DNA of 58,432 nucleotides, from NCBI GenBank assembly GCA_004321925.1, contig SCQH01000071.1, positions 1 to 58,432 of the forward strand, given 5' to 3'. The notes under the pieces are model-generated. The model was not told the origin of the DNA, did no database searches, and was given only the letters and a program-made list of their open reading frames with translations. This DNA comes from Nitrospirota bacterium. GTDB taxonomy: Bacteria > Nitrospirota > Thermodesulfovibrionia > Thermodesulfovibrionales > UBA6898. The position numbers were made by a program, and so were the translations under genes. The stretch's first letter is position 1, and every line of letters begins with the position of its first letter. This document shows positions 43,122 to 52,863 of this stretch, piece after piece.

Positions 43122-43931
43122 ATGATAACGTTCGATAAGGCATATTTTAACCTGGGCTATCTCGATACACTCTCCTACAGGGAAACGTTTGTGCACCGGC
43201 TTGACCCCCGGGCAAAACTGATCGCCACGGTGCTGTTCATCGTTACGGTCGTTTCCTTTCCAAAATACGAAGTTACCGGTCTGCTGCCTTTTTTTCTCTT
43301 TCCGGTACTGGTCTTTTCCCTCGGCGATATCCCTGTCATGTTCATACTGAAGAAGGTGCTGTTCGTATCGTCTTTCGCCGTCTTCATAGGGATCTTCAAT
43401 CCCCTCCTCGACAGACAGACAGCATACTCTGCTTTCGGATTTTCCGTTTCCGGGGGATGGATATCGTTTTTTTCGATCATGCTGAAGTTCTTCCTGACGA
43501 TCACCTCCGGGCTTCTGCTCATAGCGGTGACCTCCTTCCCCGGAATATGCAGCGCCATGCAGAAAATGGGAATGCCCGAGATATTCGTGTCTCAGCTCCT
43601 CTTCCTTTATCGCTACCTCTTCGTGCTGACTGAAGAGGTGATGAGGGTTGTGCGCGCACGGGACATGAGATCCTTCGGCAAGAAGGGACGGGGGATCACT
43701 CCGTTCACCAGCCTGGTCGGGACGCTCTTCCTCCGGACCGTCGAGAGGGCGGAGAAGGTCTACCAGGCCATGCTCTCACGGGGTTTCGGCGGAAGACTTC
43801 ACGCTGTAAAACCCTATCATTTCAGGGCCGCTGATGCCTTTTTTCTTGCTGCAGCAGCCGTCCTTCTCTGTCTCTTCAGAATGTACAATGTCGTCGGCAT
43901 GGCCGGCCGCCTGTCTTCGGGGATCTTCTGA
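43122..43931 (+). CDS. cbiQ: ECF transporter transmembrane component CbiQ
   Basis: 269 residues, about five or six membrane helices (residues 35-130 and 245-262). The CbiQ signatures LDPRAKLIATVLFI, MRVVRARDMRSFGKKG and ERAEKVYQAMLSRGFGG (the coupling helices with the Ala-Arg-Gly-type motif) are present. It links the CbiM permease to the CbiO ATPase, whose gene starts eight bases downstream. Confidence 0.92.
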   Translation: MITFDKAYFNLGYLDTLSYRETFVHRLDPRAKLIATVLFIVTVVSFPKYEVTGLLPFFLFPVLVFSLGDIPVMFILKKVLFVSSFAVFIGIFNPLLDRQTAYSAFGFSVSGGWISFFSIMLKFFLTITSGLLLIAVTSFPGICSAMQKMGMPEIFVSQLLFLYRYLFVLTEEVMRVVRARDMRSFGKKGRGITPFTSLVGTLFLRTVERAEKVYQAMLSRGFGGRLHAVKPYHFRAADAFFLAAAAVLLCLFRMYNVVGMAGRLSSGIF

Positions 43932-43938
43932 GGGAACC

Positions 43939-44895
43939 ATGAGCCACCATATCGTTGAATTCCGTGATGTCCATTACCGCTATCCTGACGGGACCGCTGC
44001 ATTAAATGGCCTGTCACTGAGGATCACCCATGGTGAGTCGGTTGGGATCGTCGGGGCCAACGGCTCGGGCAAATCGACATTCCTGATGCATACCAACGGC
44101 TATCTGCTGCCCCAGAGCGGCGGGATAACCGTCGGCGATCTTCCGCTGAACCGGCAGACCCGCCAGGAGATCAGGAAGAAAGTCGGGCTCATATTCCAGA
44201 ACCCGGACGACCAGCTCTTTATGCCGACCGTATTCGACGACGTCGCCTTCGGGCCGCTGAATCTCGGCCTGAGCCCGGAGGAGGCGGCGGGACGCGTTGA
44301 GGAGGCTCTCGGGATCGTAGGGGGGCTGGCCTTGAAAAACAAGCCCCCGCACCACCTCTCCGGCGGCCAGAAGAGCGCCGTTGCCATCGCCTCGGTCATC
44401 GCCATGAAGCCGGACATCCTGGTGATGGACGAGCCTGCCTCAAGCCTTGATCCCAAGGCACGGCGTTATCTCATCGAGCTGCTGAATGATTTTGAACATA
44501 CCAAGATCATCGCCTCGCATGACCTCGACCTCATCCTCGATGTCTGCGAGCGGTGCATTGTGATCAAGGACGGCAGGGTGATGGCAGACGGCCCGGCCGG
44601 AACGATCCTCTCAGACAAGGCCCTGCTGGAGGAGAACCATCTTGAACTGCCGCTGACCATGCAGGGCCGCACTAGTTATAAAAAAGGAGGACGTATGAAC
44701 GATATAGAGAAATTGCGCCATCTGATCGGACATTGGCTGGAGCATAACCAGGAGCATGCAAAGTCCTATCGCGAATGGGGAGAGAAGGCCGGGGCTGCCG
44801 GCAGGCATGAACTCGCTTCGCTGCTCAGGGAGATCGCCGAGAGAACAGCTGCGATGGATGAGCTCTTCAGGCAGGCCGAGAAGGCCTGCAAATAA
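43939..44895 (+). CDS. cbiO: CbiO ATPase fused in frame to a C-terminal helical domain
   Basis: 318 residues from ATG 43939 (earlier in-frame starts overlap cbiQ). ABC motifs: Walker A GANGSGKST, Q-loop FQNPDDQLF, signature LSGGQKSAVAIA, Walker B ILVMDEPASSLD and SHDLD. The ATPase ends near residue 245. An extra 66 residues (253-318), rich in Glu/Lys/Ala helices (LIGHWLEHNQEHAKSYREWG, DELFRQAEKACK), follow without a stop. That part has its own perfect ribosome site (AAAAAAGGAGG) and ATG at 44695, so it looks like a formerly separate small gene joined by stop loss; it may also be made alone. Confidence 0.9.
   Translation: MSHHIVEFRDVHYRYPDGTAALNGLSLRITHGESVGIVGANGSGKSTFLMHTNGYLLPQSGGITVGDLPLNRQTRQEIRKKVGLIFQNPDDQLFMPTVFDDVAFGPLNLGLSPEEAAGRVEEALGIVGGLALKNKPPHHLSGGQKSAVAIASVIAMKPDILVMDEPASSLDPKARRYLIELLNDFEHTKIIASHDLDLILDVCERCIVIKDGRVMADGPAGTILSDKALLEENHLELPLTMQGRTSYKKGGRMNDIEKLRHLIGHWLEHNQEHAKSYREWGEKAGAAGRHELASLLREIAERTAAMDELFRQAEKACK
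44680..44697 (+). promoter_or_regulatory. Internal ribosome binding site and ATG inside cbiO
   Basis: AAAAAAGGAGG is followed after four bases by ATG at 44695, in frame with cbiO. It would allow a separate 66-residue product. Confidence 0.6.
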
Positions 44896-44905
44896 GAACA
44901 TTCAT

Positions 44906-45493
44906 ATGAAGGTCATCAACAGAAAGACCCTCTGGGAGGGGAAGTTCCTCAGGGCAGTGCTCGTGGAATATCTTGACGGAAGGCCGAGTGAAGGCTCTGC
45001 TGAGCCCGACGTCATCAGGGACTGGGAGACGATCGAGCGTGTCGGCAGCAGGGGGGTCGTCGTCATCGTCCCCTTCACCTCTGACGCCCTTGTCGTCCTG
45101 ATCCGGCAGTTCAGGCCGGCAGTCGACGGATATGTTGTCGAACTTCCTGCCGGTCTTATCGACAAAGGGGAAAAGGCCGAAGAGACTGCACACAGGGAGC
45201 TCATTGAGGAGACCGGCTATGCTGCCGGGGTCATGGACTTTCTGATCTCCGGGCCTGCCTCTTCCGGGTCTTCCTCAGAGATCCTGGATGTCTTCGTTGC
45301 CTCTGAACTGTCGTTCGTCGGGATCGGGGAGAGGGATGAGTCAGAAAATATTGAGGTGCTTATGGTCCCGCTCGATATGCTCGATCAGAAGATCAGTGAG
45401 CTTCAGGCGGCCGGAAACTTCGTTGACCTCAAGGTGCACGGCATGATCAGGCTTGCCAGGGATTACCTCGCAAAGAAACAGGGGAAAGCCTAA
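44906..45493 (+). CDS. Nudix hydrolase (ADP-ribose pyrophosphatase type)
   Basis: 195 residues. The Nudix box reads GLIDKGEKAEETAHRELIEETGY (GX5EX7REUXEEXGU, near residue 88). The upstream region (LIRQFRPAVDGYVVELPAG) is typical of ADP-ribose/NDP-sugar hydrolases of the NudF type. The start has no clear Shine-Dalgarno, so translation may depend on coupling to cbiO ten bases upstream. Its end overlaps the convergent mgtC stop by four bases. Confidence 0.9.
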   Translation: MKVINRKTLWEGKFLRAVLVEYLDGRPSEGSAEPDVIRDWETIERVGSRGVVVIVPFTSDALVVLIRQFRPAVDGYVVELPAGLIDKGEKAEETAHRELIEETGYAAGVMDFLISGPASSGSSSEILDVFVASELSFVGIGERDESENIEVLMVPLDMLDQKISELQAAGNFVDLKVHGMIRLARDYLAKKQGKA

Positions 45494-46161
45494 CTGGTTA
45501 TCTCAAGTTTCCGGGCGTAGGGAAGTGCGGTGACATCATCGATGATATCTTTCATCTGGACGCCATCCCTGGCAGAGACCGTAAAGATATAGGCTTTTTC
45601 TTTTTCAGGGATCTTGACCCGGTAATCCATCTTGATGATGGTTAAGCCCCTTTTTTTGAAAAGCTCCGTGATGGTCTTTTCATCCCCGGCCTCATCGGTG
45701 ACCAGTGTCACATATTTGTAGATCATGCGGGGGATCGAGGTCTCAAATATACGGAGCACCCAGAGCGAAAAGACCGTGATGACAAACCCTGCGATGCCGG
45801 CAACATACTGACCTGCGCCGATAGCAAGACCAATGGCGGACACGATCCAGATGCAGGCAGCGGTCGTGAGCCCCTGGATCGAGGCCCCGGTCTTTAAGAT
45901 AACCCCTGCACCGAGAAAGCCTACCCCGGTCATGGCGCCTGCGGCGAGCCTCGTCGGATCGATCCTCGATAAGGCAGGATTGGTCTGACCCTGGACGTAA
46001 TAACTTTCAGAGATCATCATGATAAGCACACAGGCGACACAGACCAGGAGCTGGGTCCTGAAGCCTGCAGGCCTGCCATGCGTCTGGCGCTCGAAGCCGA
46101 TGATCCCGCCAAGCAGGGTACCGAGCAGCAGCTTAAAGAACATTTCATATTCCGGGATCAT
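45490..46161 (-). CDS. MgtC/SapB-family membrane protein
   Basis: 223 residues. Four or five N-terminal helices (about 6-130) with GGIIGFERQTHGRPAGFRTQLLVC and TRLAAGAMTGVGFLGAGVI, the MgtC hallmarks; a cytoplasmic ACT-like domain follows (about 150-223). MgtC proteins modulate magnesium homeostasis and F1Fo ATP synthase in pathogens; the role in free-living bacteria is open. Confidence 0.88.
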   Translation of the reverse strand: MIPEYEMFFKLLLGTLLGGIIGFERQTHGRPAGFRTQLLVCVACVLIMMISESYYVQGQTNPALSRIDPTRLAAGAMTGVGFLGAGVILKTGASIQGLTTAACIWIVSAIGLAIGAGQYVAGIAGFVITVFSLWVLRIFETSIPRMIYKYVTLVTDEAGDEKTITELFKKRGLTIIKMDYRVKIPEKEKAYIFTVSARDGVQMKDIIDDVTALPYARKLEITS

Positions 46162-46222
46162 AGTGAATTATAACAGATGTACGCAGAGATCGGCCTTGTT
46201 ACCGCATATTACGCAGGCCCTG

Positions 46223-47467
<1,245 letters not shown>

Positions 47468-47572
47468 AGGGTTTATGATAACCCCTGAAGCAAAAACCAG
47501 TCAACGAAGCACTTCACAAATCAGGCCAAATGGGGTATCGTAGATGCAGCGATGACTGAAAAGGGGGAACGT

Positions 47573-48421
47573 ATGAAGAGATGGTTATTGGTAGGCCTGC
47601 TTATGCTTATTTCTGTTGCTGCATACGCCGAGGAGATCAGGGTAGCCGTGGGCGAGGTCAAGGATAACCGGACGACCGGGCAGTTCTTTGCCGGACTGGA
47701 CCTGAAGCTGAGGCTCATGGGAGATATTATCTCCGACGCAAAGGGTTTGAAGGTAATTATCACGAGGGCGGTCGACGACACCGGAAGGGACCTGATGAAG
47801 CCCGCGGCAGGCAAGATCGATTTTGCAAGCCCGGACGAACAGAACACAGGACAGGCAGAGGTCGAGATCAAGCTTAAGAATCCTTCGAGAAAGGCCGCCG
47901 TCATTCAGGAACTGTCCGGCGAGGCAATCCTCTTTGTGCCGAAGAACGACCCTGACGCCTCTGCCGAGATACAGAATTTTCTGACCCGGACAGGTACACT
48001 GCTTGACCATAAGGCACTTGCGGCATCGAAGGTAGAGGTCACTGTCCTGACAAAAAAGCAGTTCGATGAGATAAAGGAGCAGAGGAAAAAGGAAGTAAAG
48101 GAAAAAGAAGGGGCCATGAGCAGGGATATTGGCGAGGCTCTCGTGCAGGCCTTCAGCTCCCTCTTCGGCAGTATGATGGAGATCGGCGAAAACAGCGTTA
48201 TACTGAATATAAAAGACCCCGGATCAAAGCTGATCTCGGTTGAGTTCTTTGGTGAGGACAACAACAGGATCAGGAACACCTCATCCATGACGATGGGAGA
48301 GACAAGGGTCTATGAATTTGAAAACCCCCTGCCGGCAAAGGCCCGGATGCTGATATCGCTCTCAGCGCCGAAGGCCCTTGTCAGGACACCCGTGAAGCTG
48401 AAAGACATCGCACTTCCGTAG
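47573..48421 (+). CDS. Secreted hypothetical protein
   Basis: 282 residues from ATG 47573 (AAGGGGG upstream). Signal peptide about 1-19 (cleavage after AYA). The mature part has two beta-rich segments joined by a Lys/Glu-rich helix (about residues 163-185, KKQFDEIKEQRKKEVKEKEG). No Cys, no anchor. The C-terminal half (SVILNIKDPGSKLISVEFFGEDNNRI onward) reads like an immunoglobulin-like fold. Family not recognised. Confidence 0.7.
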   Translation: MKRWLLVGLLMLISVAAYAEEIRVAVGEVKDNRTTGQFFAGLDLKLRLMGDIISDAKGLKVIITRAVDDTGRDLMKPAAGKIDFASPDEQNTGQAEVEIKLKNPSRKAAVIQELSGEAILFVPKNDPDASAEIQNFLTRTGTLLDHKALAASKVEVTVLTKKQFDEIKEQRKKEVKEKEGAMSRDIGEALVQAFSSLFGSMMEIGENSVILNIKDPGSKLISVEFFGEDNNRIRNTSSMTMGETRVYEFENPLPAKARMLISLSAPKALVRTPVKLKDIALP

Positions 48422-48478
48422 GGGAAAAAGCATAGGGCAAAGCGCCATAGAGCGCAGAGCAATCGAAAATTTTGCCCT

Positions 48479-48507
48479 TTGCCAAGGACCGGGAAACGTT
48501 CTATAAT
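48479..48507 (+). promoter_or_regulatory. Sigma-70 promoter for the cupredoxin
   Basis: TTGCCA and a perfect TATAAT separated by 17 bases, 28 bases before the ATG at 48536. Confidence 0.7.
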
Positions 48508-48535
48508 TAATCAATACGGAATACAGGAGGACGAT

Positions 48536-48874
48536 ATGAAAAGATACGCGTTCATTGCTGCAACAATTTCAGTGATGCTCCTGGCTGCTGCGTACGGACT
48601 TTCTGCTGCTGAAGGGCCTGCCGATCCCCCGGTCATTGTGGTCATAGAGGGAAGCGCCTTCTCCCCGGAAGTGGCAAGCGTTAAGGTCGGCGGCGAGGTG
48701 GTATGGAAGAACAAGGATGCCTCCTCTCATTCGATAACAGCGGATGATGAAAGCTTTGATTCCGGGTCTCTGAACCAGGGAGATGAGTACAGAAGGAAGT
48801 TCACCAAGGCCGGCACGGTCAAGTACTCATGCGGCATACATGCGTATATGAGCGGAAAAATAGAGGTCCGGTAG
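48536..48874 (+). CDS. Plastocyanin-like cupredoxin
   Basis: 112 residues from ATG 48536 (CAGGAGG upstream). Signal peptide about 1-24. The type 1 copper ligands are visible: His in SSHSI, then Cys, His and Met in YSCGIHAYMSG. It is probably a periplasmic electron carrier. It has its own promoter and no redox partner beside it. Confidence 0.88.
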   Translation: MKRYAFIAATISVMLLAAAYGLSAAEGPADPPVIVVIEGSAFSPEVASVKVGGEVVWKNKDASSHSITADDESFDSGSLNQGDEYRRKFTKAGTVKYSCGIHAYMSGKIEVR

Positions 48875-48883
48875 CCCCGATAT

Positions 48884-50197
48884 TTAAAGAAGAGAGACTG
48901 TTTTTTTCTCTATCTCTTCAACGGCGCGGCCCACGCCGTCCTCTCTTCGGATCCTCTCTCCAAGCTCTGAGGCCTTTGTCTTCATGCCGGGGGATGCCAG
49001 GACAGAGCTGATCGCCGCGGCAAGTTTGTCGGCGGTCACCGAATGCCTGTTGAGCAGGCCGGGGGCGATGCCCAGCCTCCTGAGCTCATTTCCCCAAAAA
49101 CTCTGGTCTGTCATATGTGCCACAACGACTGATGGGCATCCGGCCCGAGTTGCCGACTGGGTAGTGCCTGCACCCCCGTGGTGGACAACGGCGCAGCAGT
49201 GGGGGAAGATGATGTGGTGGGGCACATTTGTAAGCCGGTAGATAGCGCGGTCATCCTCGATCCCGTCAAGCGAATTCCAGCAGGATTGAATGATGGCCCT
49301 GCAGCCGGCCAGGCGTGCGGCCCCGACCAGCAGGCGGGTAGATTCGAGGGCAAGAGGGCTTCCGGCCTGCTGAGGTAGCAGGCTCCCGAAGGTCATGTAC
49401 ACCGGGGGCGGCCCCGCCCTGAGAAAATCCATGAGAGGCCCTGGCATCTGATATTGCTCAGCCGTTTCAGGCAGATTGAAAAAGCCGCAGACCTGCTGGT
49501 TGCTGCCCCATTCAGGATCCTGGCTGCAGAATACCGGGCTGACCGCTATGAGATTCAGAAGATCGGATTCCCAGACCTCCCTCACGCTGCCGGCGGGGGC
49601 GAGCCCCTCCTGCAGCCTCAGGCGGTTGATGCGCGGGAGGAACTGCTTGTCTATGACAGCCATGAAAAGGTTCCATAACGAACTGTTCGTCAGGCGGTCC
49701 GGACCGAGGCCTTCAGCCGGTTTCCTGTTCGGGATCCCGCCTGGCGCCATATATTGCGTGGGGATCGCACTATGGTTAAGGGTTACCGACATAAAAGGCC
49801 TGCCGGAGATCTCGGCCGCTGCCCTCAGCGGGTGGATCAAAAATTGGCCGATCACGATATCGCTTTCCTCACAGAGCCTCCGGCTGGCAGAATACATCTC
49901 TCTTTCAGCAGGATCAAACAATTCCGTAAAGAGCAGGGCGAGCTGTTTCAGGGGATTATTTTCTTTGCCGAGCTGCTCTGCGACCGAGGCATAGGCGTCA
50001 GGGCTGAATATATTGCCTGTCTGCTCTACTTCGAAATTAAGGGACTTCCCGAAGTGATCATACGTCTTGCCATCCACGCTCGTGACAACGAGCTTCACCT
50101 GGTGACCGGCTGAACTCAGTCCGCCCGCAAGTGCTATAAGGGGCCTGACGTCTCCATTGGTGCCCCATGTCTGGATCCCGATCTTCATGGATTTCAT
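48884..50197 (-). CDS. GT1-family glycosyltransferase
   Basis: 437 residues with the two-Rossmann GT-B fold. The C-terminal donor-binding signature VVHHGGAGTTQSATRAGCPSVVVAH matches glycosyltransferases of the vancomycin GtfE and sterol 3-beta-glucosyltransferase type; the N-terminus (KIGIQTWGTNGDVRPLIALAGGL) also fits. No transport signal is present, so it acts in the cytoplasm. The acceptor is likely a lipid or small molecule; no biosynthetic cluster surrounds it. Start alternatives: 50197 or 50188. Confidence 0.85.
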   Translation of the reverse strand: MKSMKIGIQTWGTNGDVRPLIALAGGLSSAGHQVKLVVTSVDGKTYDHFGKSLNFEVEQTGNIFSPDAYASVAEQLGKENNPLKQLALLFTELFDPAEREMYSASRRLCEESDIVIGQFLIHPLRAAAEISGRPFMSVTLNHSAIPTQYMAPGGIPNRKPAEGLGPDRLTNSSLWNLFMAVIDKQFLPRINRLRLQEGLAPAGSVREVWESDLLNLIAVSPVFCSQDPEWGSNQQVCGFFNLPETAEQYQMPGPLMDFLRAGPPPVYMTFGSLLPQQAGSPLALESTRLLVGAARLAGCRAIIQSCWNSLDGIEDDRAIYRLTNVPHHIIFPHCCAVVHHGGAGTTQSATRAGCPSVVVAHMTDQSFWGNELRRLGIAPGLLNRHSVTADKLAAAISSVLASPGMKTKASELGERIRREDGVGRAVEEIEKKTVSLL

Positions 50198-50227
50198 TGT
50201 CGTATATACCTTCCGGCGGCCGTGACT

Positions 50228-50267
50228 AAAAAAGAGGGTCCGGAAGCTCTTCCGGCCCCTCTTTTCC
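50228..50267 (-). terminator. Terminator of the DUF3617 lipoprotein gene
   Basis: On the minus strand, a hairpin of AGAGGGGCCGGAAG with CTTCCGGACCCTCT followed by TTTTTT, directly between the DUF3617 stop and the glycosyltransferase start. Confidence 0.8.
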
Positions 50268-50282
50268 TGATGCTGCGTCAGC

Positions 50283-50753
50283 CTATGGCGTGCAGGGACC
50301 TATATGCTTTCCCTTCATGGTCATTTTGGCATTCATCTCTTTGCCGCCGTCCTTCATCATCATTTCTATCACCCCGTCAAAGGTGCTCCCGGCATACGTA
50401 ACCCGGCCCTTGCCGCTGGAGTCCTTGCAGACCACTTCCCAGTTCACCGTATCACCGTCGATCTTCATGGTTTTCATGCTGCAGTCCTTCTGTTCCGTAT
50501 CTTTCGGCACATAGTCCTTCTGGCTGAGGCAGGTAGTGAAGGTATGGGGTTTCATCATGCCTGCCGGCATACCCTGCATCTCCATGGTGTTGGTGATCTC
50601 CCACTTGCCTTCCTGCATATTGACCTTTTGCGCAGCAGCCGGCTTCTCAGCCGGGGCCGGGGCAGAGGTCTCCTGCTTCTTGCTGCATCCGGACACTGCC
50701 AGACCAAAGAGGAATAAAACCATGACCATAAATAAACCTGCTGTACGTTTCAT
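50283..50753 (-). CDS. DUF3617 lipoprotein
   Basis: 156 residues. The lipobox is VSGC (Cys near residue 23), followed by a Pro/Ala/Glu linker (SAPAPAEKPAAAQ) and a DUF3617 domain (about 45-156; GKWEITNTMEMQGMPAGMM, FTTCLSQKDYVP, VVCKDSSGKGRVTYAGSTFDG). The paired cysteines (TCL, DCSM, VVC, GPC) likely form disulfides. Anchored in the outer or inner membrane; function unknown. The mature protein is Met- and Lys-rich. Confidence 0.85.
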   Translation of the reverse strand: MKRTAGLFMVMVLFLFGLAVSGCSKKQETSAPAPAEKPAAAQKVNMQEGKWEITNTMEMQGMPAGMMKPHTFTTCLSQKDYVPKDTEQKDCSMKTMKIDGDTVNWEVVCKDSSGKGRVTYAGSTFDGVIEMMMKDGGKEMNAKMTMKGKHIGPCTP

Positions 50754-50905
50754 CGTGCTCTCCTTTTATGCCGGCTGCATACCGGCTGTTGATATATGGT
50801 CTCTATTATAATTGATTTGCCGGCGGGTCCGGGTTAAATTCCAGGGTAATAATGACACCTCTCTGAATGATATACTTGAGCTATGGGAGAACTGTCTGAG
50901 TCAGC

Positions 50906-51649
50906 ATGAATGAATACGAGGTCCTCAGGGAATTTCTGGAGATGCCGCTTTTTTCGGGCGATGCTGTTTTTTCCCGGTTCCATGAGCTCCCCGGGGCTGT
51001 GCTGCACGGCAGGGGGCCGGAACGGTTCCTGTATGTCCGCGGAACCAGAGACGACAGGGTCCTGCTGGTCGCTCATGCGGACACCTTCTGGGACCGGCCC
51101 GACGGACCGGCAGAGCCCGGGCATAAGGTCATCTATTCTGACGGCATACTGTCCTCTTCATCCGATACCCATGGCCTCGGCGCAGATGACAGGGCAGGAT
51201 GTGCCATGCTCTGGCTTTTGAAGGACCTCGGCCATTCCCTGTTCATCACTGATGGAGAGGAGCAGGGGGGTGCCGGCAGCAGCTGGCTCATGGGATCTGC
51301 TGAACATGCCGGCATCGCGGCAGAGATCAACGACACGCACCGGTTCATCGTCCAGTTCGACCGCAGGAACGGGACTGATTTTAAATGCTACACCGTCGGC
51401 ACTGACGCCTTCCGAGAATATGTCAGGGCCAGGACCGGGTATCGGGAACCGGACCGCCGCTCGTTCACCGACATTGTCACCCTCTGCCGGTCAATAGCCG
51501 GGGTGAACCTGAGCATCGGATATCATCATGAGCACCGGCCGGGCGAATACCTTGCCTTCAGGGAGTGGCTCCATACGCTCACCCTCTGCAGGGCCTGGCT
51601 CGCTGAAAAGGAGCTGCCCCGGTTTCCTTTGCCCGAAGAACGGCGCTGA
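50906..51649 (+). CDS. M28/M42-like zinc peptidase family protein
   Basis: 247 residues. Candidate metal ligands in order: His/Asp in AHADTFWD, Asp in GLGADDRAG, Glu-Glu in DGEEQGG, Asp in QFDRRNGTD and His in IGYHHEHRPGE, the co-catalytic two-metal pattern of M20/M28/M42 aminopeptidases. No signal peptide. The protein is shorter than typical members (about 350) and has no separate dimerisation domain. Substrate unknown. Confidence 0.75.
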   Translation: MNEYEVLREFLEMPLFSGDAVFSRFHELPGAVLHGRGPERFLYVRGTRDDRVLLVAHADTFWDRPDGPAEPGHKVIYSDGILSSSSDTHGLGADDRAGCAMLWLLKDLGHSLFITDGEEQGGAGSSWLMGSAEHAGIAAEINDTHRFIVQFDRRNGTDFKCYTVGTDAFREYVRARTGYREPDRRSFTDIVTLCRSIAGVNLSIGYHHEHRPGEYLAFREWLHTLTLCRAWLAEKELPRFPLPEERR

Positions 51650-51728
51650 ACCTGCTCAGCTGCCCTTTACCCGACGTTCCCCCGGATAAATCGTTACCCG
51701 GATGCCGGACCCGCATAAACAAATCTGC

Positions 51729-51757
51729 TTGACAATTAATGTAACACATGATACATT
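51729..51757 (+). promoter_or_regulatory. Strong sigma-70 promoter of the ChrB-domain operon
   Basis: Perfect TTGACA, 17-base spacer, TACATT -10, about 70 bases before the ATG at 51826. The -10 lies inside the palindrome at 51740-51773. Confidence 0.75.
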
Positions 51758-51773
51758 GATATCATCAGTTACA
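51740..51773. promoter_or_regulatory. 34-bp palindromic operator over the ChrB promoter
   Basis: Left arm TGTAACACATGATA and right arm TATCATCAGTTACA match in 12 of 14 positions around the spacer CATTGA. It covers the -10 hexamer and the start region of the strong promoter, a classic place for a dimeric repressor. Confidence 0.75.
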
Positions 51774-51825
51774 TATATTCCGGGTGGTCCGGCGGGGAGG
51801 TAAGGATGAAAGTCGGGGAAGGGCA

Positions 51826-52824
51826 ATGGTAAGGCAGGGTCGCCAAAAGGTCCCGGGCTGGCTCCTTTTCTTTTACCGGGTCCCCTCAAAGCCGGTCAGC
51901 AGCAGGATGCGGGTCTGGAGGAAGCTCACCAAGGCCGGGGCAGTCCAGCTGAAGGGCTCTGTGTACCTCCTCCCTTTTTCTGAAGACCATCATGAGTTCC
52001 TGCAGTGGCTTGTGTCGGAGATAGCCGCAATGAAAGGCGACAGCGGCTTTGCCAGGGTCGACAGGATCGAGACCATGCAGGACAGAGAACTTATCGCTCT
52101 CTTTGATGCACAGCGGGTCGAGGCTTACCGCCCGGTCAAAAAGGCAGCAGCTGACCTCGAGAGCAGGCTGACCGGGATCCGGAAGGGTTCAAGGGCCGGG
52201 AACATCTCGGGAATGGGTGAGCAGATCTCCCGCCTCTCCCGGGAGTTTGAAGAAATATCGAGGGTGGATTTCTTTTCAACTGTAGAGGGCGAAAGCCTGA
52301 AGCAGCAGCTCAGCCAGGTCCGGGCCCGGATCAAAGAGCTCTCAGCGAACCAGGGGGGCGGCCTGAAGCCAGCAGCCATCATCACGAAGGAGATCGGGGA
52401 CTATCAGGGAAGGATCTGGGTGACAAGGGAACGGCCGTATGTGGACAGAATGGCCTCTGCCTGGCTTATACGAAGGTTCATCGACAGTAAGGCCAGTTTC
52501 CGGTTCACAAAAAGGGATGGTCCTCAGGTCATAGAGAAGGGTAGGGTCACCTTTGATCTTCAGGCTGCTGAATTCACTCATGCCGGCGACCTCTGCACCT
52601 TCGAAGCCATGGTAAAGGCGTTCCGCCTGAAGGACAGGACACTTAATAAGATCTGCGAGATCGTCCATGAGCTTGACATGAAAGACGGGAGATACACAGT
52701 CCCCGAGGCAAAGGGGGTCGAGGAGATCCTATCCGGTCTCAGAAAATCGGTAAAGGATGACACTGAACTGCTCGAAAAAGGTATGGCGGTGTTTGAGATG
52801 CTCTATGCAGCAAAGAGCGCATAG
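51826..52824 (+). CDS. ChrB-domain protein (chromate resistance type)
   Basis: 332 residues from ATG 51826 (GGGGAAGGG upstream; a GTG at 51784 is an alternative). The N-terminal half (about 1-190) resembles the ChrB winged DNA-binding part (WLLFFYRVPSKPVSSRMRVWRKLTKAGAVQLKGSVYLLP) and a helical linker; the C-terminal half (about 200-332) is the ChrB_C domain (RIWVTRERPYVDRMASAWLIRRFIDSKASF). ChrB proteins sense chromate and control chrA efflux in Ochrobactrum. Here no chrA follows; a DUF2148 protein and an MFS transporter do. Confidence 0.88.
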   Translation: MVRQGRQKVPGWLLFFYRVPSKPVSSRMRVWRKLTKAGAVQLKGSVYLLPFSEDHHEFLQWLVSEIAAMKGDSGFARVDRIETMQDRELIALFDAQRVEAYRPVKKAAADLESRLTGIRKGSRAGNISGMGEQISRLSREFEEISRVDFFSTVEGESLKQQLSQVRARIKELSANQGGGLKPAAIITKEIGDYQGRIWVTRERPYVDRMASAWLIRRFIDSKASFRFTKRDGPQVIEKGRVTFDLQAAEFTHAGDLCTFEAMVKAFRLKDRTLNKICEIVHELDMKDGRYTVPEAKGVEEILSGLRKSVKDDTELLEKGMAVFEMLYAAKSA

Positions 52825-52863
52825 TAACGGACTACACGGTCTTTTAAGACAAGGAGGTTTATC

